Shown in pieces: positions 35,231 to 44,932 of a DNA stretch of 64,000 bases; position 1 is the stretch's first letter; each line of letters begins with the position of its first letter. This DNA comes from Micavibrio sp. UBA6147 (lineage in GTDB: Bacteria; Pseudomonadota; Alphaproteobacteria; Micavibrionales; UBA1664), in the NCBI GenBank assembly GCA_002423185.1, contig DIUX01000001.1, positions 268,050 through 332,049 on the forward strand, read 5' to 3'. The translations under genes and the position numbers were made by a program. The notes under the pieces were generated by a model. It made no database searches, had not been told where the DNA came from, and saw only the letters and a program-made list of their open reading frames with translations.

Positions 35231-36565
35231 CTAGGACAAGTTTAGGCGGGCTTTGAGATGGTTGTAAAGCGTCTCCTGCACGTCTTGGCCTTTCAAGGCG
35301 AAGGCTTGCGCCCGCGCCGCATATTTCGCAACGCGATCCGGCGCCGATAAGAGCGCGCCAAGCGTTTCGCATAGATGCGCTTCATCACGCACTTGCAAGG
35401 CGGCCTCGGCGGCGTTCATATTGGCCTCCATCTCCTTGAAATTATACATAGAAGGCCCATAAACGATGCAACACTCAAGATGCGCGGCCTCCAGCGGGTT
35501 ATGCCCGCCGCCAGGAGTATGCACAAAAGAATTCCCGATCACGGCAATGGGACAGAGCTTATAAAACAGGCCAAGCTCACCCAACGTATCGGCAATATAC
35601 ATATCGGTACCGCTGGGGATGGTGTCGGGCGCGGTTTCAGTGTTCGACACGCTCCGCCTGACCCCGCGCAAGCCTGCCTGTGTCACGATGTCGAGGACTT
35701 TGCCGCCGCGATCGGGATGCCTCGGCACGATGATGCCGATTAAATCGGGATGGGCTTTGGCAAGGGCGGTATGGACGCGGACGAATTGTTCCTCCTCGCC
35801 TTTATGGGTGCTGGCATAGACGATGGCGGGGCGTGGCGCTGTCGCGGCGCGAAGCCTTTCCAATGCGCCCTTGTCATAGGCCAAGGGCGGGGCGGCGTCT
35901 TTAAGATTGCCGATCATGTCGGCTTTGCGGCCTGATAAATCCTCGATATAGATTTGATATTCTTCGGATTGCGCATGGAAAAAGCCAAAGGCCGAGAGTC
36001 GCGCCCGAATAAAAGCCGGCGCAAAGCGTTTCCAGCGGTTATAGCTGCGCTTCGAAAACCGCAGATTCACGAGCGCCGCCAGAATTTTACGCGATTTAAT
36101 CTGTGTCAACAGTTCAGGCCAAAACTCGGACTCCACCCATATCACGGCATCAGGCCGCCAAAACCGCAAAAAAATCCATACAAACACTGGATGGTCGTAG
36201 GGCAGGAATTGATGCACGACACCGTCAATGTTCTTCTTCGCGATGATTTGCGCCGCGGTCTTGGTATAGCTTGTCATCAGGACGTGCGCGTGCGGATGAG
36301 CGTTTCTGATGCGTTCTACCAAACCGAGAACGGAGAGCGTTTCCCCAACACTGGCGGCATGAACCCAAATTAGGCGGCGGTCTTGGTTCCCTTGGCGGCT
36401 TTGCTGCTTGTCGGTTTGTTGCATGAAGGGATGTGCCACCGTTGTTGCAATGCCAAAACGCTCACTGATGCGGGCGGCGACATCCTTGCCACGCGCAATC
36501 CGAAAAAGGGCGAGCAACACATAAGCAGGCGTAAAGAATAAGCAAAGAATGCGGTAGAAAATCAT
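35231..36565 (-). CDS. waaA: 3-deoxy-D-manno-octulosonic acid transferase
   Basis: A 444-residue membrane-anchored GT30 glycosyltransferase that adds KDO to lipid IVA. It has an N-terminal helix, then IWVHAASVGETLSV with the catalytic Glu, MTSYTKTAAQ, WVESEFWPELL, VYASTHKGEEEQF and the C-terminal GGHNPLEAAHL donor-binding motif. A polar Gln-rich insert (about residues 49-62) precedes the first strand. First gene of the lipid A operon; divergent from the small hypothetical gene at 36676. Confidence 0.94.
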   Translation of the reverse strand: MIFYRILCLFFTPAYVLLALFRIARGKDVAARISERFGIATTVAHPFMQQTDKQQSRQGNQDRRLIWVHAASVGETLSVLGLVERIRNAHPHAHVLMTSYTKTAAQIIAKKNIDGVVHQFLPYDHPVFVWIFLRFWRPDAVIWVESEFWPELLTQIKSRKILAALVNLRFSKRSYNRWKRFAPAFIRARLSAFGFFHAQSEEYQIYIEDLSGRKADMIGNLKDAAPPLAYDKGALERLRAATAPRPAIVYASTHKGEEEQFVRVHTALAKAHPDLIGIIVPRHPDRGGKVLDIVTQAGLRGVRRSVSNTETAPDTIPSGTDMYIADTLGELGLFYKLCPIAVIGNSFVHTPGGGHNPLEAAHLECCIVYGPSMYNFKEMEANMNAAEAALQVRDEAHLCETLGALLSAPDRVAKYAARAQAFALKGQDVQETLYNHLKARLNLS

Positions 36566-36675
36566 GCCATCGTCATTTGATCTGCCGCGCTATGAAACAC
36601 TCACAGTGAGGCGGTTACAGCGATACATTACACAAGAGTAAGGTTTTGTTTATTATTTTTCGCTATTGTTAAAGG

Positions 36676-37023
36676 ATGAGTAGACGTGTTTTTACCCCAA
36701 ATGACCGCAAAGAACAACTGAAACAGCAAGTGTTCGTGATGATGCGGATCATCCGCCGTAAGCTGGATGCCGATGTTTTACGATCGGCGGAGCTCGCCGC
36801 GCGTTCTGCACAAGGATTAGATCGCCTTATGGAACCTTCCGAAGCGAGCGCAGGTGCCACAAAGCCCCATCCGCATGGTGCGGCTGTGTCCGTATCCGGT
36901 AACGCATCGACCATCCCCTATGACCAAGAAAGCGCCCGCAAGGCCATTGCCCATTACATCGCCCTGAATAAGGGCAACAAAGATATGTGCCTGCGCCTGA
37001 TGAATATGATGCGTTCGTCCTGA
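36676..37023 (+). CDS. Hypothetical cytoplasmic protein
   Basis: A 115-residue protein without membrane segments. A basic N-terminal helix (RKEQLKQQVFVMMRIIRRKL) is followed by an Ala-rich segment, a low-complexity linker and a C-terminal helix with several Met. No family recognised. It is divergent from waaA and ends before a bidirectional-looking terminator. Confidence 0.6.
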   Translation: MSRRVFTPNDRKEQLKQQVFVMMRIIRRKLDADVLRSAELAARSAQGLDRLMEPSEASAGATKPHPHGAAVSVSGNASTIPYDQESARKAIAHYIALNKGNKDMCLRLMNMMRSS

Positions 37024-37119
37024 GGCTTTCGTTCGAAACTTCCGACAAAAAACGCCGCTTCCCATCTCCACGTATCGCCCATCACCCCCCCCATATCGTA
37101 AGATGAAAACAGCAAAAGA

Positions 37120-37148
37120 AAAGGGCTTGTAAACACAAGCCCTTTATT
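37120..37148. terminator. terminator between convergent genes
   Basis: A perfect 11-pair stem (AAAGGGCTTGT / ACAAGCCCTTT) with loop AAAC, flanked by A-rich and T-rich ends, between the convergent genes ending at 37023 and 37181. Confidence 0.8.
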
Positions 37149-37180
37149 CGTTATGGATCAGGTGAGTCTCAGCTCCTGCC

Positions 37181-38422
37181 CTAGTATCGGCTGAGGATAT
37201 TCACGATGTTAGAGGGCTGAAGCTGTGCCGGTACGGTGCCGCCAAAGTCTGAGAATGCTCTATCCGCTGCCTGCATCGCGCCATCAAACAACGCCTTGCC
37301 GGAACAACTGTCGGGAAGCAATCCTTCCATAAAATTCGCGCCGCCGATCAAATCCTGAAGACTCGGGATGTCGAAATTGAAGATATCCTCGCATTGCAAA
37401 ACCTTCCACAGCGTTTCCATGACTTCGCAGCCATATTGAACGTCACCGCCGCCACCGCCAAAGATAGACGAAAAAGCGCTTGAGAGCTGGGCGCTGATCT
37501 GGCTTCCGAAGCTTTGCGCACGGTCACCGAACAAGGCGCCTGACATTTCCCCGACAATGCTTTGCTGCGCATCTTGGAAAATCCCCGGAAAGGCGTTCGT
37601 CAAAGGCTGGAAGCTGGAGTCAATATCGGAGAAGATCTTGCCGATTTCTTGATTGAACATTTCACCGAACTGGTCAAAGCATGACAATTCCATCACGCTC
37701 TGCGGTTTTTGCACCATCTGGTCGATGACGCCTTTTTCGAGGTTCATGCTGGCTTCTCTAAGCTGCTTGCCCGTATCGAGAATCTCGGCAGAACAGCTCT
37801 GCGCTGCGCTGGCACCCGATCCGCCGTTATTGGCGCTCACATTATTCACACTGTTACGACCGCTAAGCTTGGCCTCACCGTCGGCGATCAACTCGTCAAG
37901 CACCGCAGGATCCGATAAATCCCGTCCTTCGGCGGCTTGGGGGTCAATATAGACCATTTCACCGCTGGTCGGATGCCGCACCATGACTTCATAGTGAAGG
38001 TGCGTGCCGGTTGACCCGCCGGTGTTACCCATCGTTCCAATTTGTTGTCCGGCGGTGACTGTATCACCCACTCTGACAGCAATCGTATCAAGGTGGCCAT
38101 AAGCCGTCGCAATGGTACCATCCGCATATTGAATGCGGACATAATTTCCATACCCGCCGACGGTGCCAGAGGCAACAACCGTTCCGCCATGGGTGGCCGT
38201 AATGGGGGATCCGTGGGCGCCGGCAATATCAACACCCGTATGTCGGACGTTTGTAGCGCCCGTTACGGGGTGTACGGGGCGTATACGAAATGTATCGGAA
38301 ACGCGGCCTGTACCTGGGGTGCCAAGCGTCACCGCATGGGCATACGACGACAAAATAGGCATTGCCATGATGACAATGGCTATGAATAAAGCCGATTTTA
38401 CTACGTTAACGAAACTTCCCAT
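37181..38422 (-). CDS. M23 metallopeptidase with unrecognised C-terminal domain
   Basis: A 413-residue exported protein. Numbered from Met at 38422, it has a signal peptide or helix (about 1-30, cleavage near SYAHA) and an M23/LytM domain (about 35-160) with intact zinc ligands: HTGVD and HLHYEV, plus AYGHLD. Such enzymes cut peptidoglycan cross-bridges. A linker rich in Asn/Gly/Ser is followed by a helical C-terminal domain of about 220 residues with several Cys and a Gly run, not recognised. It lies 14 bases after the gene at 38437-38919 and is probably co-transcribed. The longer reading frame to 38470 overlaps that gene and was rejected. Confidence 0.82.
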   Translation of the reverse strand: MGSFVNVVKSALFIAIVIMAMPILSSYAHAVTLGTPGTGRVSDTFRIRPVHPVTGATNVRHTGVDIAGAHGSPITATHGGTVVASGTVGGYGNYVRIQYADGTIATAYGHLDTIAVRVGDTVTAGQQIGTMGNTGGSTGTHLHYEVMVRHPTSGEMVYIDPQAAEGRDLSDPAVLDELIADGEAKLSGRNSVNNVSANNGGSGASAAQSCSAEILDTGKQLREASMNLEKGVIDQMVQKPQSVMELSCFDQFGEMFNQEIGKIFSDIDSSFQPLTNAFPGIFQDAQQSIVGEMSGALFGDRAQSFGSQISAQLSSAFSSIFGGGGGDVQYGCEVMETLWKVLQCEDIFNFDIPSLQDLIGGANFMEGLLPDSCSGKALFDGAMQAADRAFSDFGGTVPAQLQPSNIVNILSRY

Positions 38423-38436
38423 TCTCACACCACGCT

Positions 38437-38919
38437 CTAGCTGCTTTTCTTGTATTGCTTGCCGTCCCATTTATAATAAGTCGTTTCCCTGACTTTATTG
38501 TTTTCAAAGGATTTTATATCCAAAATGCCAGCCGTATTCGTACTCGCTACGATGATATTATAGGATTTTATGCGACCGATCTCGACCAACCCCCGTTTGG
38601 TGTAGGCATAGATATAGAACGGGCAGGGGACATTTTCTGAGCACACTGCGGGTGTGTCCGGAATATAGGCGATGAGTTCCGGTGTTCCGTCGCCGTTTAA
38701 ATCCGCGCGGCCGATATCAATGTATAATTTGCGTCCGAGCTGTTTTTCAAGGTCGGCGATCTCAGGCTTTAATTTTTCTCTGACAAGGTTGTAAGCCAGA
38801 CCTTTTTGGCTGGTGTCCCAACGGATCGCAGTATCGGCAAGAGATATTTGCGCGAAGGCAAATAAAACGATGAAAAGCGTCACAACGCCTAAGGTCGTTT
38901 TTTGAAGTCCGATATTCAT
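38437..38919 (-). CDS. Exported protein with acidic repeat-like motif, unknown
   Basis: A 160-residue protein with a signal peptide (about 1-28, ISLADTAIRW). The central segment DIGRADLNGDGTPELIAYI resembles the calcium-binding strand-loop of FG-GAP/VCBS repeats, here as one unit. Two Cys lie in VCSENVPCPF. The start at 38919 has GGGA upstream; an ATG 12 bases earlier is possible. It precedes the M23 peptidase gene, so a shared envelope role is inferred only from position. Confidence 0.65.
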   Translation of the reverse strand: MNIGLQKTTLGVVTLFIVLFAFAQISLADTAIRWDTSQKGLAYNLVREKLKPEIADLEKQLGRKLYIDIGRADLNGDGTPELIAYIPDTPAVCSENVPCPFYIYAYTKRGLVEIGRIKSYNIIVASTNTAGILDIKSFENNKVRETTYYKWDGKQYKKSS

Positions 38920-39029
38920 TTGTTCCCACATTGATCTGATATTTATCTTCTAAGTATAGCAGATATTAGGGGGGGCGATCAAACTTATTCCGACTAAATT
39001 TTCAACGGGTTCAGGCCACACCAAAGGCT

Positions 39030-39055
39030 TTGCCGACATAAACGATATGCGGCAA
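39030..39055. other. stem-loop in 165-bp gap
   Basis: TTGCCG / CGGCAA with an inner CATA/TATG and one bulged A, a ten-pair stem with a five-base loop. An outer TTTTCAA / TTGAAAA pair also brackets it. No T run, so its role is unclear. Confidence 0.4.
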
Positions 39056-39096
39056 GGATTGAAAACAAAAGGCGGAGGAATGCCGCAGAAAACGGG

Positions 39097-39312
39097 TTAT
39101 GCGAGGTCGATGTCCAAAATCGCCATATTGAAGTCATAGGACGTTTCGCCGTCTTCGGTGTCTTTGTAGACAACACCGATGAATTCGCCGCCGATCATGA
39201 CTTCTGCCGAATCATCTGCTTTTTTGCGTGCCATAATGGTGATGCGGTCAGTGCCGAATTTATTGCGCAAAAAGGTTTGGATTTTGCTGATTTCTTCGGG
39301 GCTCAGGCTCAT
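39097..39312 (-). CDS. DUF3126 family protein
   Basis: A 71-residue protein matching the small alphaproteobacterial DUF3126 family: SPEEISKIQTFLRNKFG, then DDSAEVMIGGEFIGVVYKD, DGETSYDFNMAILDIDL. The start at 39312 (MSLSPEE) was chosen because the family begins there; the frame is open far upstream without similarity. Function unknown; the family is a useful sign of alphaproteobacterial origin. Confidence 0.9.
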   Translation of the reverse strand: MSLSPEEISKIQTFLRNKFGTDRITIMARKKADDSAEVMIGGEFIGVVYKDTEDGETSYDFNMAILDIDLA

Positions 39313-39526
39313 AACGGGCTGTTCTTTCGTTTTGTGGGCGTTGATAATCGTTGATACATTCCCATAGGTAACAAGAATTGCGGCACACGTCAAAACGATA
39401 TTGTCACGAGGGCGACAAAATACCCAATGATAACAACCAAAATACGGTCTAAACAGCACCGCTCGCAGAAACGAATCGTGCTGCGTTAAGGTCAAACCAA
39501 GGTGAGGGGCGGCTCAAAAGTCGGGT

Positions 39527-40180
39527 TTATGTGCCGGTTTTCGCCATGTTCAAAACATGTGGGTGCGGGGCTTGATATTCCGCACGTGCCTTGGCATTGG
39601 CCTCAACGTATTCGCAGATCATATGGCCGATGGCGATGTGCATTTCCTGAATATGGTTGGTCATGTCCGATGGTGGGCACAGGCATAAATCGACCATATC
39701 GCGCATTTGCCCGCCGGTGTGGCCGGTGAGGCCGATGGTGTGAATGCCTTTTTCGCGGGCGACTTTGATGGTGCGCAGGATGTTTTCGCTGTTGCCGCTG
39801 GTGGAAATCGCGACAAGGACATCGCCTTCACGGCCAAGCCCGTCCAATTGGTGCGCCATCGCGCTCTCATAGCCATAGTCATTGGCGAGGGCGGTCAAAA
39901 CCGAGGTGTCGACCGTCAGGGCCAGCGCCGACATAGCTTTGCGGCTGGTGCGGTAGCGACCCAAAATATCTGCGGCAAGGTGCTGGGAGTCTGCTGCCGA
40001 TCCGCCATTCCCGCAAAAGAAGATGGTGTTGTTGCTTTGCAAAGACTTCCACACAATTTCACAGGCCAGCATGATGTCGCCGGAAATCGTTTTCAGAAGC
40101 CTGAAATTCTCCGCCACGCGGTCGGCATAGCTTTCGATAAAGGCGATATTCTCTTGTCTTGGGGCGGTGTCTAGAAACAT
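39527..40180 (-). CDS. gmhA: SIS-domain phosphoheptose isomerase (GmhA-like)
   Basis: A 217-residue SIS protein close to GmhA, which converts sedoheptulose 7-phosphate to D-glycero-D-manno-heptose 7-phosphate for LPS heptose. Motifs are FFCGNGGSAADSQHLAAD and VAISTSGNSENI, with the conserved Glu/His in NHIQEMHIAIGH. DiaA-like proteins share this fold, so the symbol is probable rather than certain. AGGA seven bases before the ATG at 40180 supports the start over an upstream Met. Confidence 0.85.
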   Translation of the reverse strand: MFLDTAPRQENIAFIESYADRVAENFRLLKTISGDIMLACEIVWKSLQSNNTIFFCGNGGSAADSQHLAADILGRYRTSRKAMSALALTVDTSVLTALANDYGYESAMAHQLDGLGREGDVLVAISTSGNSENILRTIKVAREKGIHTIGLTGHTGGQMRDMVDLCLCPPSDMTNHIQEMHIAIGHMICEYVEANAKARAEYQAPHPHVLNMAKTGT

Positions 40181-40342
40181 GATGAAATCCTGTTCTTCCA
40201 TAACTATATGATGTCGCTGGACTATAAGCCTGTACGCGCCTGAATTTCAATGAAAAAGATGTTACGTTTTGTTGCAGAGCAGCGTAAGCAAGACTTTGCG
40301 CGGATATGGCGGTGTGATAGCGTTTGTTCTAAATGCCATTCA

Positions 40343-40360
40343 ATAAGGCATATAAGGCAT
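40343..40360 (+). repeat. tandem 9-bp repeat before carboxypeptidase gene
   Basis: ATAAGGCAT occurs twice in tandem (40343-40351 and 40352-40360), 22 bases before the ATG; it may be a regulator site or chance. Confidence 0.35.
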
Positions 40361-40382
40361 AAGAACAGGAAGAGTAAAATAC

Positions 40383-41945
40383 ATGAACCCGATTCACCGT
40401 TGGGTCAAACGCAGGGAAAAATCTGTCGTTGCTTTTTTAACGGCGGCGTCCCCGTGGAAGCCGATCAAAAAAGCCAGCGCAGCCTTCAATGCAGCAGTTT
40501 GTGAAGCTGTGCTGCACAGTTCATGGCGGTTGAGCGCGGCGTTCAACGCGCAGGCCAAACAAACCCGCAAAAACGACACGCCGCTTGAACGCAGCAAATT
40601 GGATATCATCGAACGCATGATGGTGGCGGCAAAGCCTGTCTCCCCCTTATCCGCCGCCCTTGATGCAATGCGTAAGGCGCGGGCGCACAAGCAATGGGAA
40701 GCCCTCAGACAAAGCAAACAACAAGATGAGCAAAAAGACCCCAAATTTAACGCTTTCGTGGCAATGCTGCGCGGTGTGAACGTACGGCAACGATCCATAG
40801 AAACGACAGCCGCGCAAATGCTGAATTTGCCGTCGGCCTATGATGCGCGGCTTGACCGCCTGACCCCTGGATTGCGAGCGGATGATGTTGAGCGGTGGAG
40901 CGAGCAAATTCTGGCGCATAAGGAGGCCTTGATGACGGCGGCCTCACAATGGCACGATATTGGCGTGCGGCTTGAGTTGAGCCCCGAGGGGCAATACCGC
41001 GTTTTGACGCGCGTGCTGCGCGATATGGGGGTGCATGGCGGCAATACCGATATTCATGTGGCATCGCACCCGATGTGTTTTGAGGTGAATGGGCGGGCGC
41101 AGCTTTTGCTCCGTGCTCACAGCGGCGGCCAAGGCGATAATATTTTTGCCAGTATTTTGGACACGGTGCATGAGGCGGGACACGCCCTGTACCGTATTCA
41201 TATGCCGCAAGACACGCGGGAAAGCCTGATGGGCATGCTCGAAACGCGCTATGCCGCGGCGGATGAATGCATGGCGATGATGTTTGACATGCATGTGGCC
41301 CTCACGCCCCAATTCGCCGTGTATTTGACCAGCGTGCTAAAGGAAGAAGCGGGGGATGAATGCCCGCCATCCATGCGCAGCGACCATGTCTTCGCCGCCT
41401 TGAATTATCAACCGCAGACCATGGCACGCGTACAGGCGAAGCCGGCGCAATATGCCCTGTTTATGGCGCAATATGCGGCGTTGGAACGCGATATGATGAA
41501 CGCAAGCCTTGATGAAGGCGACTTGCCCAAGCGCTGGGCGGAGGGTGCCCGCGATATCCATGGGCGCAACGTTCCGGCGGGCGATGCATCGCAAGGCGCT
41601 TTCCAAGACCCACACTGGGCGTTGGGCGAAGTTGGGCGGTTTTCGGGCGGATATTTCGCAGGGATGTTGATGGCGGCGCAATCTTTTGAGGCGCTTATGA
41701 AAGACTCTCCCGCGGCACTCGAAGGCATCGCAAAAGACGGCGATTTTTCGGCGCTCACGCAATGGGCGCGGGATAAGCTCTATACTCCCATTCGTCAGGC
41801 CAGCCCCGATGATTTTATGAAACTGGTCACAGGTAAGGCTTTGGGCGCAGAATCGTTTTTGTCCCAAGTCCTGAAACACGCCGACAAAAACGCGTGCAAG
41901 GCCATTCCAAAACCTCAGGCGTCCATCCATATACGCCCGAATTAA
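40383..41945 (+). CDS. M32-family carboxypeptidase (Taq-like), divergent
   Basis: A 520-residue zinc carboxypeptidase-like protein. The M32 signature HEAGHALY (with HExxH) is followed by an acidic helix (AADECMAMMFDMH) and the C-terminal QDPHWALGEVGRFSGGYFAG, which matches the DPHW...GYF...Y pattern of this family. The first ~130 residues are basic and Ala-rich and not like typical M32 starts. M32 enzymes remove C-terminal residues from peptides in the cytoplasm. AGGAAGAG precedes the ATG. Divergent from gmhA. Confidence 0.82.
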   Translation: MNPIHRWVKRREKSVVAFLTAASPWKPIKKASAAFNAAVCEAVLHSSWRLSAAFNAQAKQTRKNDTPLERSKLDIIERMMVAAKPVSPLSAALDAMRKARAHKQWEALRQSKQQDEQKDPKFNAFVAMLRGVNVRQRSIETTAAQMLNLPSAYDARLDRLTPGLRADDVERWSEQILAHKEALMTAASQWHDIGVRLELSPEGQYRVLTRVLRDMGVHGGNTDIHVASHPMCFEVNGRAQLLLRAHSGGQGDNIFASILDTVHEAGHALYRIHMPQDTRESLMGMLETRYAAADECMAMMFDMHVALTPQFAVYLTSVLKEEAGDECPPSMRSDHVFAALNYQPQTMARVQAKPAQYALFMAQYAALERDMMNASLDEGDLPKRWAEGARDIHGRNVPAGDASQGAFQDPHWALGEVGRFSGGYFAGMLMAAQSFEALMKDSPAALEGIAKDGDFSALTQWARDKLYTPIRQASPDDFMKLVTGKALGAESFLSQVLKHADKNACKAIPKPQASIHIRPN

Positions 41946-41973
41946 AGTGGATGTTGATGGGGCGCCATGCCTC

Positions 41974-43623
41974 CTATGTGCCGCGAAGAGCGTCAAAAAG
42001 TGGCGCATTATTGTCATCATTCCCATCTGATGAGTCGCCGGACGACTTCAAGCTCTTGAAGGCCGCGAGCGCGCGTTCGCGCCCGTGGTTATGGTCGATA
42101 ATGGGGCGGGGATAGGTCGTGCCGAGGGTGATTCCGGCGCGGCGCAATGTGTCGGCACTTGCCGTCCACGGGCTGTGAAGAACGGCATCGGGAAGGGCGG
42201 CAATTTCCGGCACGAAATGACGGACATACACGCCCGCAGGGTCGAATTTCTGGCCTTGGGTGATGGGGTTGAAAATGCGGAAATACGGCGCCGCATCCGC
42301 CCCGCATCCGGCAATCCATTGCCAGCTCGCGGCATTATTGGCAAGGTCTGCATCAAACAGGCAATCCCAGAACCAATCCTCACCATCCCGCCAATGCAGC
42401 AACAGATGTTTGACAAGGAACGACCCGACAATCATCCGCACACGGTTATGCATCCACCCCGTTTGCCACAATTGCCGCATCCCCGCATCCACAATCGGAT
42501 AGCCGGTTTGGCCTTTTTGCCATGCGAGGAGGGTTTGTGAGGCGTTCTCATCACGCGCCGCCCATGGAAAAGCCGCGAATTTTTCTTGTAGCGGCGCGGT
42601 CGGAAGCGTTGGGCAATGATAGAGCAAATGCGCCGAAAATTCGCGCCAGCCAAGCTCGCTCAGGAAATGGTCAGTGTCTTGTTCGGGGGCGCTATGTGCG
42701 GCTTGAATATCGCGAATTTTATGCCACACATAGCGCGGCGATATTTGCCCGTGATGCAAATAGGGCGACAGCATCGACACATTGTCGAGATCGGGGCGAT
42801 TGCGATCGGTTTTATACCCTTTCAACCCGTGCTCAATGAAATGGTCAAACCGCGCAAGGGCGCCTTGCTCGCTGATTGTCCAATGTTCGGTCATCGGCGT
42901 ATCCCAGCGCGGCTTGGTCGGCAATAAACCCATTGCATCAAGGGTAATCGCCGCGAATTCACCACCGTCATCGCCGCTACCACCTGAAGGTGTACGTGTG
43001 TCGCGCGGGGCATCGCAAATCGCGCTCAGCCGCGCAAGGCTTGACGAAGGGGGGGCAGGAACGGGGGCAGGCGGCTCACCAAAACCAAGGCATCCTTTGC
43101 GGAAAAACGGCGTAAAAACCTTATATGGTGTGCCATCCGCTTTTTTGATCTGCCATGGTTCCCACAGTAAAGTGCTGTTGTAACTTTGTGCTGTAATATT
43201 CTGATTTTTAAGTGTTTCTTTGATGCGTGAATCGCGCTGTGTACGCCAAGGCTCATAGCCGCGATTCCACAAAACGGCCTGTACGTTCGCCGTTTTTGCC
43301 ATCGTTTTTGTCATGGTTTTCGCAAGATGCGGAATGATGGCATCGGCCTTGCCGCGATAAAGGCGCAGCGTGCCGCCAAGGCTCTGCGACAGGTCGCGAA
43401 GGCTGTGATACAGCCAAACGCGGCTTGCACCGCCGCGCGCCCATGCGCCGGCATTATCGTCATCCAAGATAAACACAGGGTAAACCCGCTCATAATGATT
43501 TAGCGCATGAACAAGCGCGAGATTGTCATGCAGGCGCAAATCCTGCCTGAACCAAAGGATGCAGGCGCTGGGCGTATCAGATGCAGATGCGTTTGATGCG
43601 GGCATGATAAAAGAAACCGTCAT
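41974..43623 (-). CDS. phrB: Deoxyribodipyrimidine photolyase
   Basis: A 549-residue photolyase/cryptochrome-family protein repairing UV dimers in blue light. The N-terminal antenna domain begins ILWFRQDLRLHDN. The FAD domain has FLSELGWREFSAHLL, GYPIVDAGMRQLWQTGWMHN, NRVRMIVGSFLVKHLL and WQWIAGCGADAAPYFRIFNP. A Gly/Asp-rich insert (around residues 200-225) separates the domains. Start uncertain among TTG 43644, ATG 43623 and ATG 43605; no clear ribosome site decides it. Confidence 0.95.
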   Translation of the reverse strand: MTVSFIMPASNASASDTPSACILWFRQDLRLHDNLALVHALNHYERVYPVFILDDDNAGAWARGGASRVWLYHSLRDLSQSLGGTLRLYRGKADAIIPHLAKTMTKTMAKTANVQAVLWNRGYEPWRTQRDSRIKETLKNQNITAQSYNSTLLWEPWQIKKADGTPYKVFTPFFRKGCLGFGEPPAPVPAPPSSSLARLSAICDAPRDTRTPSGGSGDDGGEFAAITLDAMGLLPTKPRWDTPMTEHWTISEQGALARFDHFIEHGLKGYKTDRNRPDLDNVSMLSPYLHHGQISPRYVWHKIRDIQAAHSAPEQDTDHFLSELGWREFSAHLLYHCPTLPTAPLQEKFAAFPWAARDENASQTLLAWQKGQTGYPIVDAGMRQLWQTGWMHNRVRMIVGSFLVKHLLLHWRDGEDWFWDCLFDADLANNAASWQWIAGCGADAAPYFRIFNPITQGQKFDPAGVYVRHFVPEIAALPDAVLHSPWTASADTLRRAGITLGTTYPRPIIDHNHGRERALAAFKSLKSSGDSSDGNDDNNAPLFDALRGT

Positions 43624-43749
43624 GTTAAGGGTGGTGACAGACAATCAAACCGCGCGGGCGGAGTAAAGTTACAATTGTGTTATGCTGTATTACGGGCTTT
43701 GCAATAGCGCGCAGCAGATAAGATAGCGCACAACATGGCGTGAAGGGTC

Positions 43750-44892
43750 TTACGAAATGGTCTGGAGGCGCAGGGTTTCGCTCTGTTTCTTAAGGTCTTG
43801 AGCTCTTCTGTTTAAGACCTGCCGGCAATCGTCAAAGGGCTTCGGCATTTGCGGATGGTCATCAATAGGGTTGCTCAAGAGCGTTTTGATGATGCTCGCC
43901 GCTTCCAAATCCAGCCCCTCTTGCTTTAAGGACTCCTGAACACTCCTGAAAACATTGGAAAATGTCTTTGAAAAATCGTCATGAGGCTTGGCAGAGTCCA
44001 TGGAATTTTTTATCGAGGATTTTTTGCGCTCTATGTCAAAGACGATTTGAAACAAAGTCGCAGACTTGGCAATAAAGGGGCGGATTTGATCAGGATAATG
44101 GCGTTCAGAGTTGCGGAACGCTTTGACCTTATTCTCAAAACTTTCTATATCCGAGCTATATTGAAAATTGTAATCAAGGCACTCTTTCAGGGCAAAGTAT
44201 ACGGTGCTGTAGTTGTCACTGAGGCTTTTCGCGGTTCCAAACTCATCGACTGTTTTCAAAAAGGCGGTGAAGGCGCGGACGTTAATATTGCCCTTTGCAA
44301 ATAATGTATCAACGATGTCGCTGCTCGGGTTTTGTTGCTTTTTCTTCCATGCATTCATGACGGCATCGCGGGTGGCATCGGTGAAATGACCATTGGCAAC
44401 AATCCGGCCTTCAATGGTTTCGCACGGCGCGCCCGTATCCTCGTCAAACGCGATCATGTTGCCAAGGCCGAAGGCAATGTAATGCGCATCGTCAAGGCTT
44501 TGCGGCGTGTCTTTGCCGCGAATGGCCTGACCGGCGGCAAGGCTGGAAATCTCGAATTGCGCCAAGGTTTTGAGCCCTTCAAACAAGGATACGTCCTTAG
44601 ACACTGTGATCTGGCGAGAAATTGTTGGTCGATTAATCGCGCGTTTGTCGTCTTCTGTGGCGGTGATGGCCTCTGCTTGGGTCGCGTCCATGTCAAGTAA
44701 ATCGGCCAGTTCATACGATACTTTGCGGACAAGCCATTTGTTCACGCCGGTTTCTTGAAGCTCCAGCCACGCTTCGGTGATGCTGCTGGTGTAAGAAAAA
44801 ATCAACGATCCGGTACGGCAAAACCCGCCATGACCCAACATTGACGCATCGGCGAATAAGGAGGGCAGGGATGGATTGCGGTTAAAGACCAT
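43750..44892 (-). CDS. Unknown protein, last gene of four-gene operon
   Basis: A 380-residue soluble protein without signal peptide or membrane helix. The C-terminal half is helical and charged (many Lys, Asp and Asn), ending in a short coiled-coil-like stretch (NRRAQDLKKQSETLRLQ). No motif or family is recognised. It is 40 bases after the membrane-protein gene and the last of four same-strand genes downstream of tRNA-Arg. Function unknown; a cytoplasmic partner of the membrane protein is conceivable. Confidence 0.65.
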   Translation of the reverse strand: MVFNRNPSLPSLFADASMLGHGGFCRTGSLIFSYTSSITEAWLELQETGVNKWLVRKVSYELADLLDMDATQAEAITATEDDKRAINRPTISRQITVSKDVSLFEGLKTLAQFEISSLAAGQAIRGKDTPQSLDDAHYIAFGLGNMIAFDEDTGAPCETIEGRIVANGHFTDATRDAVMNAWKKKQQNPSSDIVDTLFAKGNINVRAFTAFLKTVDEFGTAKSLSDNYSTVYFALKECLDYNFQYSSDIESFENKVKAFRNSERHYPDQIRPFIAKSATLFQIVFDIERKKSSIKNSMDSAKPHDDFSKTFSNVFRSVQESLKQEGLDLEAASIIKTLLSNPIDDHPQMPKPFDDCRQVLNRRAQDLKKQSETLRLQTIS

Positions 44893-44932
44893 GGTTTTAC
44901 TTGCTCTTGTTATTGATTCTTATGCATTGCCG

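Noticed and set aside
40250..40504. 84-codon frame before the M32 gene
   Set aside because: It overlaps the M32 start in another frame and has no coding features.
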